Positions 11,998 through 24,330 of a stretch of 64,000 nucleotides of DNA are shown piece by piece. The notes under the pieces are model-generated. The model was not told where the DNA came from and made no database searches. It worked only from the letters and a program-made list of their open reading frames with translations. How positions within the stretch are numbered: position 1 is the stretch's first letter; every line of letters starts with the position of its first letter. This DNA comes from Eonycteris spelaea (lineage: Eukaryota; Chordata; Mammalia; Chiroptera; Pteropodidae): the NCBI GenBank assembly GCA_003508835.1, contig PUFA01000694.1, forward strand, positions 45,019 to 109,018, read 5' to 3'. The position numbers and the translations under genes are program-made.

Positions 11998-12240
11998 GGT
12001 GATAAAATTATAAAAAAGGCAAGGAAATAATTAACATAAGACCCAGGACTGTGGTACCCCTGAGGGTAGGGAAGTGCTATAGAAGATATAGTAAGAGCTT
12101 CTAAGTATTGATAATATACTACATTTAACTTGAGTGGTAGATACAGGAATGGTTGTTTTATTTTTTATTATTAATCCTTAAACTCTAGGCATGTTTTATC
12201 TCATTTGTATGAAAAACATATTTTACAATAAAAATGAAAA
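11998..12240 (+). mobile_element. old L1 (L1M-type) 3' end
   Basis: Typical L1M 3' end order: 'ggaaataattaacataagac', 'tgtggtacccctgagggtag', 'ggtagatacaggaatgg', and the terminal 'attttacaataaaaatg' before an A-rich end. Confidence 0.7.
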
Positions 12241-12884
12241 AAATAATGCTTTCATAACCCCACCTTTACTGCCATTTAATGCTTAAATCAATCTTTTGTC
12301 TTCTTGATCAGGTGCGTTTGCCATTTTGCAGATGGGCCAGTTTCTATAAATAGATGTTCTTGTTTTACATAAAGCAATAATATAAATCACCTAACTGTGC
12401 CTTATATTTTAACACATAATAGCTGTGTGACATGCACCAACTAAATAGATGCCATTTGTTAAGTGGCTATGATGTATGTCAATCTCTGCTGCTAAATCAA
12501 AGGTGGCCTATCCAAAATTGAATTTGCACCATTGACTCTTAAAATTGGTCATAAGGCACAGGCTCTTATAGAATATGTCAAACTTCAGTGATTACATCAC
12601 ATTTTGAGAAAATCTGAACAGAGTCCAACAGACAGTCCTGGAAGATTAAGTTCTTGACTTGTTTTTTTCAGTAGGATCAAATACAATGTCCTTTACTTTA
12701 TGCTGAGGCCTCAGGAAGCATACTCTGGGAGCATAATAATACCTTCTGTACCGGGCAGATCACTTGTCCATTCTAAACTCTGGTTTCCTCTTCTATAAAA
12801 ATAAAGGATTTAACTAAGTGATAACTAAAGTCACTTTGATGTCAGCATGTTTAAATTCCGTAATCTGAATATCAATTTCTACTT
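12241..12884. other. no recognised feature
   Basis: Unassigned sequence between an L1M 3' end and a MIR. Confidence 0.5.
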
Positions 12885-13022
12885 GTCAAAGTGTCTTTAC
12901 ATGCATTATTCCACTTGATTTTCCAACAACTTTCCGAGGTAGTTAAGGCAAAATATTTATATCTCCAGTTTAAAGATGAAGAAACCAAGGCTCAGAGACC
13001 ATGTTGACTCTAAGGCATGCAA
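12885..13022 (-). mobile_element. MIR SINE fragment
   Basis: Antisense MIR core: 'ccaacaactttccgaggtag', then 'ctccagtttaaagatgaaga' and 'accaaggctcagagacc'. Confidence 0.75.
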
Positions 13023-13127
13023 TTCAATTCAAACAAATTGGCCAATGGTACAGAATAAAATCCAAGACATGGCCAATACATATTAAAGTGTTAAATAACA
13101 TTTGATCTATAACAGAAGTAGCATTAC

Positions 13128-13498
13128 AAAACATTGGGGCAAGCTTGAACTATTTAATAAATGGTGCTGAAAGAAATGATTATTCATATGGAAAAAATGA
13201 AATTGGATCTCTACTTCCCACTGTATACAACAATCAATTCCAGATTTTAGGGGCTGAAGTGTAAAAGACAAAACTTCATAATAAAATATAGGAGAATATT
13301 TTTGTGACCTTGTGGCAGGGAATGATGTCTTCAACAGGACAAAAAGTGTAAACCATTAAAAGGAAAATGTTAAATTTGACTGCTTTAAAATATAATAAAA
13401 TAAAAACCAAGTAGATGGATTAAGAAATCAAGACTTAAGTGTATTATTTGAATTTTAAAATTTGCTTATATAAAAGCTAAAGACTACAACAAAAATTT
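13128..13498 (+). mobile_element. old L1 ORF2 C-terminal fragment
   Basis: Plus-strand relic of the L1 region 'ttaataaatggtgctg', followed by a 'gaaattggatctctacttcc' motif. That motif matches L1 'aaattggaccc ttatctcac'. 'tgctttaaaatataataaaa' follows. Frames are destroyed. Confidence 0.7.
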
Positions 13499-13499
13499 C

Positions 13500-13523
13500 G
13501 AGAGAGAGAGAGAGAGAGAGAGA
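13500..13523. repeat. (GA)n microsatellite
   Basis: About 12 uninterrupted GA units follow the L1 fragment. Confidence 0.97.
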
Positions 13524-13544
13524 ATAAGAAGTGGGATTAATGTG

Positions 13545-13815
13545 TTTAGGGTTTTGGCTGAATCAAGAGAGAAGAGCCAAATTCATCATTCTTCTTAGTG
13601 GGTAGCCTCAATAGATGCAAATTAAAGTTTAAACCAAGAACTAGAGTAATGGATTTAACATAAAAACCACTAAACACAAAAAAGTCAAAAGGTCTGAAGG
13701 GATTTGTCTGGGAGCAAGGGGCAGGGAAGGAACATTTTATTTTTTCATTTTGTACCATCTGTACTGCTTGAGTTTTATTTCATGTTTTATGTATTTCCTA
13801 TATAATAAAAAAAAA
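13545..13815 (+). mobile_element. old L1 (L1ME-like) 3' end
   Basis: 'cattttgtaccatctgtact', 'gagttttatttcatg' and 'tcctatataataaaaaaaaa' match the general form of old L1M 3' ends. It may be part of the same insertion as the ORF2 piece at 13128, separated by the GA tract. Confidence 0.55.
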
Positions 13816-15318
13816 CTTAATTAAATGAGCAGGACAAACAAACGTGACTAGGTTGGAGGGTTTACCTCATTTTCTAACCAGAACTTTTTATGTTACACAA
13901 GAGGATCAAGTTGGCAGGTCAGCTCTTAAGCACTGCATCTGTTACATCTCTGGATAGTTGATTGCATTTTTGAAATAAGGCAGATCCAGGTTGGAAAGTG
14001 TTTAAATCCTTTTCTCAAGTCTTCTCTGTTTATATGATTCATAGGGAACAGATGGTCCAGCTGTCTGTATTTAAGAGAAGTGGGTGGTTCCTGGTTTGCT
14101 ATCAATGAAGCAATAATTACAACAATTTTTGAGCAAACTGGTCCCCATAAAATGTTGTTTTAATTTGTGAATGAGATGGCAGCACAAAGAGAAGGTAGGC
14201 TGATTGGAGTCTAATCTGCAACATATTCAGGAAAGGGTTTTAAAATTGAAGCGGCAAAAAACTCACTAACCCTCCTTCACTGGGCAAATGAACTTTGTCC
14301 TTGAGTGCTTTCAGACATACAACCTTACCATGTACAGTGTAGCTGTCTTTTTGTTCAAAATCCATATTCCTCCTCATCAAGGCTCAGGAAACATCACTGC
14401 TGCTTGAGTTGGCTGACCTTGAGAATTTGGAAAAGAGAGATCTTTATTTCTACTTCCCAATACTCCTAGCATATTGAAATGATATTATTTGAATGCTGTT
14501 ACTACTCCCTCCTGGGAATGCTCTTCATGCCTGCTCTAAATGAGTGTTGAATTAATATGGAAAAGGAAGGAGTTGCAAGGATTAAAGCAATGATGAAAAT
14601 AAATTATGCTTTCTTTCGTGGGGCTTTGGAACATACAATACATTTACACCATTCTTAAGGTGCTTTTTATTTATTGAGTGTGTAAAATGTCTTATCAGTA
14701 TGTTAATAGCAGTTTTAAAGGGCAAGTCCCCAGCTGGTAATGTGTGCTTAATGACCCAGTTTATTCAATACGGAGCTGCGTATTTCAGCTGTGTCTATAT
14801 GATTATAGCAGATTTGTTCGTTTCAGTTGACCTCAGCATTCTACAGGATAGGCAATGGTGAGGGATGTTATGAAAACCATCTACTTTTTTGGGCTCTCTG
14901 CCTTTTTTTAGGCTGTCCTTGGGATATTGCAGAAAGGCCTCCTTTAGAGGGATGAAGCAGCTTCTCTGAAGAAGAGAGATTTTATCCATGAACTATAAAT
15001 GGGGAAGAGGGCTGACTGCTGAATAACACCTAAACTTCTTAGCCTACTACTTCCTACTGCCTCTTCCATATATCCAGTTCTCAAACCATATTAGACTCAG
15101 TGGCTCTCAATGAACCTGCCACTGACTTCTTAGGGGGTATATGGAAATGTGTGGTAGTGATTTTGGTTGTATAGAACTTGGAGGACTCTACTAGCATTTA
15201 TGGGTAGGAAGCAGAGGTTAAACATTTTATAATGTTTAAAAACATTATAAAACATAGAATTGTCCCACTCAATGGAGTCCTGCATTGAGACACAGTTGGA
15301 CCATTTCCCAAGAAGGAA
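13816..15318. other. no recognised feature (1.5 kb)
   Basis: No repeat recognised. The minus frame at 14795-14989 is short and featureless. Around 15217-15256 there is a short inverted repeat: 'aaacattttataatgttt' followed by 'aaaacattataaaac'. Confidence 0.5.
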
Positions 15319-15319
15319 A

Positions 15320-15402
15320 CTTTTTAAACAACTTTATTTCACATATAATTCACTTGCCTTATACAATTCTGTCATTTAAAATTTATGCATAATTCGATGG
15401 TT
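15320..15402 (-). mobile_element. short L1M 3' tail
   Basis: 'aactttatttcacatataat' and 'attcgatggttttttagca' match the antisense L1M end 'actttattgagatataattc' and 'attcaatggtttttag'. Confidence 0.6.
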
Positions 15403-15602
15403 TTTTAGCAAAGGCCTTGCTTTTTTATACCTCCATATCTCTGCTCAACTTTTGCCTGTGATCTCTCTGTGTATAATCTCCTCTCTTCTCTTGTCCACCG
15501 AAAATGAAATTCTAAATGTGTAATTCTAAAAGTTCCAGCTTAAGTGATTCCTATTTGATGCTTTCTCACGCTACCCCAAAAAAGCTTAGTATCTCTAAGG
15601 CA

Positions 15603-15782
15603 GGAGGTGGGAAACTTTTTCTGTAATATGTTGGCTTTGCAGACCATGATCATTATTGCAACAACTCTGCATTGCAGTACAAAAGTAGCCATAGACAATA
15701 AGTAAATAAATCAGTGTGTCTACAGGCCAATAAATCTTTATTCACAAAAAGAGGTGGAAGGAGTTTGCAGACCACTGCACTA
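15603..15782. mobile_element. hAT-type non-autonomous DNA element
   Basis: Starts 'ggaggtgggaaactttttct' and has 'tttgcagaccatgatcatta', 'gtagccatagacaataagta', 'ccaataaatctttattcaca', with end 'tttgcagaccactg'. This is the layout of a common mammalian Charlie-type element whose ends read 'gcaaactttttctg' and 'gtttgccgacccctg'. The family name is uncertain. Confidence 0.7.
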
Positions 15783-17298
15783 AATCACTTTGTTCATGCT
15801 TTGATACATCAGTAAACATACTGTAGCACGTTTGTATACTTTTAGTGTGTATATTTACCTCATCCATGAGACATGGGCATCTTTTTCATCATGGTAGCCA
15901 CGATGGTTAATACAATGTCTGGAACTTTGTAGATGATCAATCCATACTGGTTGACTGAAAGAAGGCTGGTACAGAGTGCACTGGCTGGCAGCAGTACTTC
16001 TAATTGCTAATCAAATAATCAACCTTTTGGTTGTGTCAAATGCAACTGACTTTGTATAAAAATTTATTCATTGGAGCAAATCCTGGGTTTTGGCATCAAA
16101 TCTTAAGTCCTTAATTCTGACAGTTCTGGATAATTTTATAATACTAGCCATTGAAAAAATCACAGTCAATATACTGCCTGATACATAGAAGCTTAGAAAC
16201 ATTCATTAAAATGTGTGAAATTGTATTTCAGTAATAGAAATTACTTTTGCTGAGACCTTTGTTTAGACAAATAAATATATAGCAAACTAAGTCTGATTAT
16301 CTTCTCATCCTCCAACTTCCACTGCTTCTGGCAAAAAAAGGAAGGGAAGGAGGAGAAAGAGAGAAAAGAATGAAAGACTTTGGGCTGGGAGAAGGCAAAT
16401 GTTTTTTTTAGATAATAAGGCAGGGGTACTAGTTGACAAGAAATAGAGTTTCTAGTTATTTTAAGGAAGAAAGTGAATTTCTAATAACATAGAATGGTCT
16501 GTTGAATCATAGACATTGATGGGGGTAAAAGTCCACAGTCTTGAGTAGAAAATCATCAGTGCACCCTGTCCTCTTTGTGACCAATATTTTCCTCCAAACA
16601 TCCTAACCTGGCCTCTGCAGCACAGGAACTGAGAAAAGATAAAATACATTGATATTTAGTGGGTATCTGAGGCTGCAAATTTGTAAGTGAGAGGGAGAGC
16701 TGATGGGTCTTGAGGCATGGTTATTTCTGTTGGAGAAATTGTGGAGAGAAAGGGTAAGTGGAGTGGAGGAGGCTAGGACAAAGTAGAGGGAAAAGGTTGA
16801 GGACTCTCGGAAGAGAGATAGATGAGGGTGGGTGAGTTGGGGAATAAGGTAAATTCATATGCAAACTCTCTAGTTCCCAAGGGATCATCCAGTTGGGACC
16901 ACCTACTCACTTCCCAGGCCTAATAATAAGGTTCCCTGTGTAGTATAAGACACTGAAGTAGCTAGGCCAGGATCACAGAGTCCAATTTTCATATCCCAGC
17001 ACACCAACTCAGATGGCATTGAAGAACTGCTTAAACCTTTCCTGGGGTCGGTGAATAGGTCTTCAGGAAAGGCAGAAAGGTAGTATTCTCTTCTTTCTTG
17101 GCCAAATATGGGAGTAGGAGCCTCTTCTATGTGGATTATTTTGATAGAGAGGAGTATTATGCCCAGACCAGCAGTGGAGCATTGATAGTTGGAAACATGA
17201 GCTCTGTGGGACAAGGAAAAACAACAATCTACACAAGAGTTCACTGGTATTTTGATTGGCTAAAAAAATAGAGCTAGAATAACTAGAATAAAATCTGT
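15783..17298. other. no recognised feature (1.5 kb)
   Basis: Unassigned; purine-rich at about 16330-16385 and 16690-16850. Minus-strand frames at 16461-16649 and 16903-17244 show no domain. Confidence 0.5.
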
Positions 17299-17299
17299 C

Positions 17300-17600
17300 C
17301 TGGAGGAGTTAATAGTAGGATATGGGAGATAGACAGAATGTAGTAATGTTCCATTACAGTGTAGTAGGTATGATAATACAGGTGTACTATAAAGGGTGGT
17401 GGAGTAGATGCATTCAAGCAGTATCTTGAAGATGGAGAATTAACAGTGTAGGAGAAAGTAGAAGAAGGGCATTCTAAGCAGAGGGGAACAAAAAGTACAA
17501 GGATTAATCTGGCCCTTTCAATAACATTATGTGACTGAAGCATGGAATAGTGGGGATGGGAGAGAGGAGGAGGAAAAAGAATCAGAGAGAAAAGGAGATA
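17300..17600 (-). mobile_element. L2 LINE 3' region fragment, diverged
   Basis: Antisense L2-like order: 'tattacagtgtagtaggtatg'-like start, then 'gcagtatcttgaagatggag' and 'agggcattctaagcagaggg', followed by 'aacaaaaagtacaagg'. The minus frame at 17283-17666 (127 codons) overlaps this relic and is not considered real. Confidence 0.6.
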
Positions 17601-17702
17601 ATACTGGGGTAGGTAATGATAAAAGTTTTGGCTATGTGGTTTAGCTTTTCTCCTGTAGCCAAGCATGGAGAAAGTAAGCCTGATTATTGTTATATGAGCA
17701 CC

Positions 17703-17740
17703 GTGTGTGTGTGTGTGTGTGGTGTGTGTGGTGTTGTGTG
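17703..17740. repeat. (GT)n microsatellite, interrupted
   Basis: A GT-dinucleotide run with GG and TT interruptions. Confidence 0.97.
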
Positions 17741-18024
17741 TTTAATTCAAATTTGAATGTTTAAACAGGGCTTGCACCTTCCAAGTGAGCACTGAAAAAA
17801 AAATTGTCTTGCATCTCACACTTCACACTTTTTCATGACCTGCCTTGCCTTTAGAAGTTGTTAAGTTGTGATTTCCTGCTTAGGATGGGGTACCACTGAG
17901 GTAATGATGGAAATATAGGGACTTTTACAGAATATTTCTAGTGGCAATGTGAAGATGGGAGGAATAATAAAGGTAAGAACATTAGTCAGATGCTATTTTA
18001 GTGTTCAAACGAGAGATAATTAGG

Positions 18025-18456
18025 AGTCCATTAACTGATGAATAGATAAACAAAAGTAGTACATCATGCAATGGAATTCTGTTTAGTCATGAAAGAAAGA
18101 AGTACTAATTAATGCTACAACATGGATGAGCCTGAAAAAAATTATGCTGAGAGAAGTCAGTCATAAAAGACCGCATATTGTAATGGCTCCATATTATATG
18201 AAATGTCAAGTATAGGCATATTTTGTAGAGATGGAATGTAGTTTAGTGATATCTGGGGTTTTATTAGAGGGAGAATGGGGAGTGATATTAATAGGTATGG
18301 AGTTTCTTTTTGAGGTGATGAAAATATTCCAAAATTAAACTGTGGGGACAGTTGTACAACTCTATAAACATACTAGAAACCATTGTATTATGTATTATTA
18401 AAATGGGTGAATTTTATGGCATCTGAATTATATCTCAAAAAAGCTGTTATGTTTAA
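18025..18456 (+). mobile_element. L1M 3' end
   Basis: End of ORF2 plus 3'UTR: 'gcaatggaattctgtttagt', 'acaacatggatgagcctgaa', 'gtacaactctataaacatac' and 'tgaattatatctcaaaaaag'. It closes with 'ctgttatg'. The insertion is 5'-truncated and non-coding. Confidence 0.85.
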
Positions 18457-18754
18457 AAAAGAGAGAGTTAATGTGGTCCTGAATTAAGGCATTAGTAGTG
18501 AGACTGAAGAGGAAAAGATAATATATGTGTTCAAAAGACACTGAGAGACATGGAATGAAGCAGATACAGTACTTTAGTTTAAGCAAAGGCACTTTAAACA
18601 GAATATAGCTAGAAGGAAAGCAATAAAGGTGCTTGACATGTAGTAAGTTCTCAAGATATATTAACTGTTATCATTTTTCTCTCCTATAATTTTGGTTTTC
18701 TCCAGAGCATCGTGGAATGGTGCTATTTTCCACCTTTATCATATCAAGTGTTAT

Positions 18755-18895
18755 AAAGAGCATTGAACTTCAAATTAGAAAATTTGAATTTTAGATCTTG
18801 ATTTACTATATCCAATATAACTTGGTAAGTTGATTCACATCTCTGGATCTTAATTTCCTCATCAGTAAATTGGGAGGTTGACTAGAACTATGTTT
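18755..18895 (+). mobile_element. MIR-family SINE fragment
   Basis: 'ttgaattttagatcttgatt', 'ggtaagttgattcacatctc' and 'cctcatcagtaaattgggag' match a diverged MIR. Confidence 0.65.
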
Positions 18896-19567
18896 TTCAA
18901 TTGTGCTGTATAGCTACTTTAATGTCCAAAGAGATGGAGGAGTCAGTTCTTCTTTCTTGTTCTACCAATTTCTACTGACATTTGTTTTATACATTGGAAT
19001 TTTGAATACGAGTTTTCTTGAAGAAAGAGTGTTATGGTTAGAAAAAAATTTGAAAACCATTGGAACAAATAAGATCTCTAAATAAGATCTTTTCCTTTCA
19101 GAAAAAATATTCTATGACTTATAACATTGAAGTAACTATACATACATGTACAAATATTTATAATATACATTGACAAAAGATGAATGAAGGGACACTGGTC
19201 CAAACATAAATATAAATGAGTGAAATGACCCTGTAATAGCAGAGCCAGGAAATGACATATGGATTTTAGAAACTATTAAGAAAAATAACTTCCCCACACC
19301 AGCAAAGAAGGGGGGTGTATGTCTATGGACTGAGACTGATAATGTAATAGTGTAAAGCTAACAACTATAAGGAGACTATAGAATGGCTCAATTTCCATCT
19401 TTTCTGTCCAGGAAAATAATGGTTAGATTTAAAAGAGTAGCCAAACATTGATATGATGTAATTAAAAACCAAAAGAGAGGGGTGGAAACTGCTAGAGCAT
19501 CTAGATACTCTAAATAAGTTCAAGACATGTGATTTGAAAGATTACTGGGAAAAATGCATAACTCATT
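18896..19567. other. no recognised feature
   Basis: Unassigned, AT-rich sequence. Confidence 0.5.
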
Positions 19568-19755
19568 AGTGTGATGGAGTGGAAAGAGCAAGTTCTTTGG
19601 AGCCACTGGCCTGCCTTTGAATCTTAACTTAGCACATTTCTAGATGTGTGACCTTGGCCAATCATTGAACTCTTATGAGCCTCAGTCTTCTCATCTGTAA
19701 AATGGGGATAATAAAACATACCTCATAAAGTTGTAAAATAAAATTAGTCCAGATA
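19568..19755 (+). mobile_element. MIR SINE, well preserved
   Basis: 'ggagtggaaagagcaagttc', 'ggagccactggcctgccttt', 'gtgtgaccttggccaatcat' and 'ctcatctgtaaaatggggat' give nearly the whole MIR in order. Confidence 0.9.
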
Positions 19756-19766
19756 AGGCTAAAGCA

Positions 19767-19962
19767 GTGGTCTGTAACCTTGGCTATGATTCAAAAATCA
19801 CCTGGAAAACTCTTTTTTTCAATGTGTATAGTTGTGACCCCTTTCCAGGTTCTCTTATTCAGTAGCTCTTGGGTGGGACTGGGTCATCTAGATTAAAAAA
19901 AAATGTACCTTTAGTAATTCTGATTCACAATCATGATTGAGAACCACTTGGGGAGATATTCT
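19767..19962 (+). mobile_element. MER5A-like hAT element
   Basis: Begins 'cagtggtctgtaacc', contains 'caaaaatcacctggaaaact' and 'ctcttattcagtagctcttg', and ends 'attgagaaccacttggg'. This is a non-autonomous hAT-Charlie element, directly downstream of a MIR. Confidence 0.85.
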
Positions 19963-22494
19963 GGTCAGATTGAAGAGCAGGGTAGGTGTCAATGAAGAGA
20001 TAAAACCAGCAGTTATAAATAAACAATAGACATCATTGCTTTTGTTAAAGGTAATAACCAGCTAAATCCATCAGTATTAAAGACCTTTTCAATATTTTCA
20101 GGCAGCATCTTTGGAAGTTTTACAATTTTTCGGGTCATTAACTTTCCCTTTCTAATGACTCTTGTTTGGCTGTTCTGTCATTCAGAGTGATGGTGATGCT
20201 TGATAGTAAGTATAGTTCCACCCCTGCAAATTGTATAGTGTGTCTTTGTGTGGGGAGAGGAGGGTGGTGCTGGTGATGGGATGGAAATTCTAAGGGAAAA
20301 GCTTAGAATAACGAGTGTTTCTAAAGCTCCAGCAGAGCCATGCTTCTGCAAATCAGTTACAGGTCAGTCAAGTGGAACCTCACTGTAGAAACTGCCACTT
20401 GTTGTCTGCAGTGAGTTTGCTTGTGGAACAATGCATGCTCATCTCACAATTATGTGTATTAAGCCAATACTGAATTTCACCAACTGTCAAATTGGGAGGG
20501 CAAGAGAAACACTATCTACTCAGTTGGTTGGCTCTCTCTCCCTTTCCCCATTAGTTTAGAGCATCTCAAATTTTAACTTCATCTTGATGCTTATCTTCTC
20601 ATTCATTTCTTACCTACTGCCCTCTCAGCAAGGAAACTCCAAGACAGGGCAGGCAATCATTAGTTTTGGTTAGACAGCTCTGTAGATATAACACAGAGAG
20701 AAATGATTTTCTCTGGGAAGACACCAACTGAGAAGTTTTACAGAGACTCAATAAAAAAGTTCCAAAGCTTTGATTCACACTTTCATTTAAAATCGAATGC
20801 TTCAAGGACTTAAGTCTCTAAATGGGTGGCCTTTTCGATGTTGTGACCATATATCCTGTCACTGATGACATTACAGGTAGAATGTAGGAATAGCAGTGCG
20901 GGCAAAATAGTATGTGATCTGAGGGGCACCAAGAGGCTCCTCTCCCTCCCCAAACCTTCTCTCAAAAAAAATTCATCAAGTCACTTAGTTTTAAAATTGT
21001 TCACAATTAGAAATTAATTTGGATGAACCTGATCTTTTAAAATTCAGCCCTGAAATCATTAGGTAGATCACCCCTCCCTAAGGTTGATTAGTTAAATCAG
21101 ATTAATTTCCACTTTGTATTTAGTTGGATCTGCACCATAAAGATCACAAATTTTTAATGATGAGCAGGGAGAATGGAAGCCTAATTTCTAAACATAGGGG
21201 TGAAAGAACTTTTTGATGGAGAGGAATGAAACAGGGGCCAACTAGTTAACAGAATTAGGAAGAAGAGAACAAGGAGTTTGAGAGCACAATCCTAGGTTTT
21301 TAAAATAAATAAATGCATTATTTTTCAGGGTTCATATTAAGTTCTCATTGGTACTAATCAGCCTTTGGCTTCATAAATTATTTTTGATTATTGTCAGCAG
21401 CAAACAAAAGAAATCCTTTCATCAGAATACCTCAAATATTCATTTATAAGAGTATCAGAACCTTCCTCTAAGGTTGGACTACAAGGCTTCTGTCTTTGAC
21501 CTACTCATTTTACTGCTTCCACATGACTGTGCTCACATCTAATACCCAGATTGCTCTGCTAAGCAACACTTGGCTGGCACAAGGGATCTGTTGCTATTTG
21601 GCTTTTTCTCCCCTGCCCTTTTGTTTCTTAGGTTTTCCATGCTGGGGAATAAGGGATTTAAGGAGGGAAAATTTCCTACCTAGGACTTAATCCCCTAAAC
21701 TTCATTTCAATGTTCAAGTATCCTAAAGTCCATCTCCCTTGTGTTAAGAAATGGATTAAATAGCAGAAAGTGCAAGTGTGGTTCTTACACATTAGTTTGT
21801 CCTAAATGATTTTATTGTAGGCCTTCCCAGAGGCTAAGGAATGAACTAGGAAATGAATGGGTTGTTGAGGGCCCTTGCAAACTCTTTGATCCTCTGGTTC
21901 TAAGAAAAATTGCTGTTTCCTTTTCAGGCTGTCATTATAGGGTTTGTTGCCCTCATTCCCAGTCTGTTCCTGAGTGCAATAGTGTCAGTAATTATTTTCC
22001 TGAGTTCAAACTTTGAGAAGATTGGCAGCAGGCAAAGTGCTTTACCAGCAATCAACCAAATGCAGCTTCCCTAGAACCAGATAACATTGGGAATCAGACT
22101 CTCCCCACTAGCTGTTTCTAATAAGCTAAACCTAGCAACAGAAAGAAATATACTCCTAAGAAAGAAAAGTGATGCAATGTCATTGTGTTGGTTTCCCAAA
22201 AAACCTTTATCCCAAGCAATTTACATGTTTTCTGTTTAACTAACTGTTTAACTACGAAGGGCTTTACTTTGCACAGTGTCAAATGCATTGTCAAAGTAAT
22301 TATATATTCATATATCCACCCATAGAAATTGTAGACTCCAGTTTATTATGTGAGAATTTTCATTCGAGGATTTATATAGGGTTACTCACTTCAGCTGACT
22401 TACTCAAATCATGCAAACCAAGGATCAATGTCATAAGTATTTGATTGTAAATTCCATTGAGTATAGGGTCCTAAAATACTTAAGAAGGTATAGT
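19963..22494. other. longest block without a recognised repeat (2.5 kb)
   Basis: I recognise no mobile element and no coding exon here. Frames at 20614-20805 (-) and 21496-21690 (+) are short and featureless. As the least repeat-invaded stretch it is where conserved non-coding sequence would be most worth testing; nothing in the sequence itself proves function. Confidence 0.5.
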
Positions 22495-22669
22495 GATGGC
22501 AGACATTATTGAATGTTTTGTGTCAGGCATGTTTCCAAGCACTTGTATGGATTAATTCAATCTTTACAAAAACTCTAGGTACTAGTAGGCACTATTATTA
22601 TCATCATTTTACAAACTAGAAAATTGAGTGTCAGAGAGGCTAGTAATTTATCTAAGGTCAAATGGGGTG
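22495..22669 (-). mobile_element. MIR SINE, left part of a split copy
   Basis: Antisense MIR: 'ttgtatggattaattcaatc', 'taggcactattattatcatc', 'attttacaaactagaaaatt'. It is interrupted at about 22669 by an L1 3' end and resumes at 22850. Confidence 0.85.
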
Positions 22670-22848
22670 GCAGTTTTGGGGGGAAATGGGAGAGACTGCT
22701 AATGGATATGATATTTCTTTTCAGAGTAATTAAGATATTTTGGAATTAGATAATGGTGATAGTTGCCAGACACTGTGAATATATTTTAGAACATCAAATT
22801 TTATACATTCAGAGGGAGATATAATTTATATCTCAATAATGCTGTTAT
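22670..22848 (+). mobile_element. L1M 3' end inserted in a MIR
   Basis: 'atggtgatagttgccagaca', 'gtgaatatattttagaacat' and 'atttatatctcaataatgct' are a typical L1M 3' end. Flanks 'gtaatttatctaaggtca' and 'gtgacttgtccaaagtca' (at the MIR break) look like a diverged 18-bp target duplication. Confidence 0.8.
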
Positions 22849-22849
22849 T

Positions 22850-22932
22850 AAGAAAGTGACTTGTCCAAAGTCACAGAGCTAATGCATAACAGAGCTGGAC
22901 TTTCATCCAGCACAACTTTCCTCTAACCCGTA
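22850..22932 (-). mobile_element. MIR SINE, right part of the split copy
   Basis: Continues the MIR: 'cttgtccaaagtcacagagc', 'gagctggactttcatcc'. Confidence 0.8.
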
Positions 22933-23299
22933 TTTTAAATTTTCATTAGTTATTCCAATAATACAACTTTTGTGATGGCCTTCTTCTGATCAAAATACTC
23001 TGGGAGCTTTCTTATCAAATAGAAACTCCTCACCATGACATTCAGCTTTGTTTTACCTTGCATTTTTAATATCCATTAGTGATTTATTCCTTAAACAATG
23101 GAATCCTTACCATTAACACCTCCACTTGCTAAGACTGAGTGTAGAAAGTTTAGGTACCTGTCCTGAAGGACTTAAAGTAGAAGTTGGGGTGATAACCCCT
23201 GCTCAAATAATTATAACACAACATACAATTAGTGTTGTGATAATTTGGAAAAAAGGAGAGGACTTTTGGCTAGTGTTTAAGTGCATTTGTAGGCAAAGA
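22933..23299. other. no recognised feature
   Basis: Unassigned sequence; 23126-23335 is open on the plus strand but has no domain. Confidence 0.45.
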
Positions 23300-24330
23300 G
23301 AGGTGGTAGAAGGGAAGGCTTTGTTGAGAAAATAGCATTTGAGTTGGGCCTTTACAAGGAAAAGACTTACTATCCAGCAAAAAGCATAGACAAAGGCAGT
23401 AGAATCCAGGGCAGGTTTGAGAAGCATCAAGTAGTTTGGTTAGGTGAGAATAGAGTGGATATAAGGAAGAGTAGTGTGAAAGTATGGGAAAGTGAAATAG
23501 AGCCAGATCATGGAAGACCTTGATCACCAACCTAAGGTATTTGGACTACATTGGTGTATGGTGTAGAGTGAAAAGACTGTGCTCTTTGAACACAAACTTG
23601 AGTTCAAATCTTTACTGCATCACTGAACAGGCAGGTAGTCTTCAGGAAATTATGTTTCCTAATTTTCAAAATGAGAATAAGTATATCTGCCTCATCTAGG
23701 TTGTGAAAATTAAATGGAGTAAGAATAACTATTATATGTTAGGAGAAACAATGGTATATTTAGAGGAAAGGATAAAGGGGGTGATTAAAGCAATGCTTTA
23801 GGAAGTCTCATTCATAAGTAAAGGGAAGAGGGAGGAACTAGGTAATGAAAGCAGTCAGGATGCTGCTACTATAGTTCAAGTGAGAGATTACATATATTGA
23901 TTCCAAAGCTGCAGCTGTCAGAAGATCCTTTACACTAATAAAATCCCAAACATGAATGGTGATATCCAAAGACCTTCTAGAAGTGGTATCGACAAGACAT
24001 TTGATGGATGAGCTGTATGGAACAAGGGGAAAAGACATCAAAAATAACTCTGGGCTTTTGAATATAACTGAATAGGAATTTTATTGCTATTGACAGAGCC
24101 TGGAAAGTCATGAAGCAGAACAGGATTGGCACAGAATGAGCTAGGTTTTTTACTTTTGTGAGAAAATTGTAATTTTATGGAGAGCGAGGGAGAATAGGAG
24201 ATTTGAAAGCCATGGGGGGTACTGGAGATGCTAAGGTAGTTTAGCGAGCAGTCAAGTTGGGAGCTTAGGGTAGCCTAAAAGGCATTAGAGACCTGCCTGG
24301 GAAAGATGTAGAAAGGAAGGTGGGTGTTTG
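23300..24330 (-). mobile_element. L2 LINE 3' region, split by a MIR
   Basis: Long antisense L2: 'aatagcatttgagttgggcc', 'agatcatggaagaccttgat', 'agtcaggatgctgctactat' and 'caaaaataactctgggcttt', then 'gagatgctaaggtagtt' and 'gtcaagttgggagcttag'. A plus-strand MIR occupies about 23565-23740. Non-coding relic. Confidence 0.85.
23565..23740 (+). mobile_element. MIR SINE nested in L2
   Basis: 'acttgagttcaaatctttac', 'ctaattttcaaaatgagaat' and 'gttgtgaaaattaaatggag' match MIR in plus orientation, interrupting an antisense L2. Confidence 0.75.
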
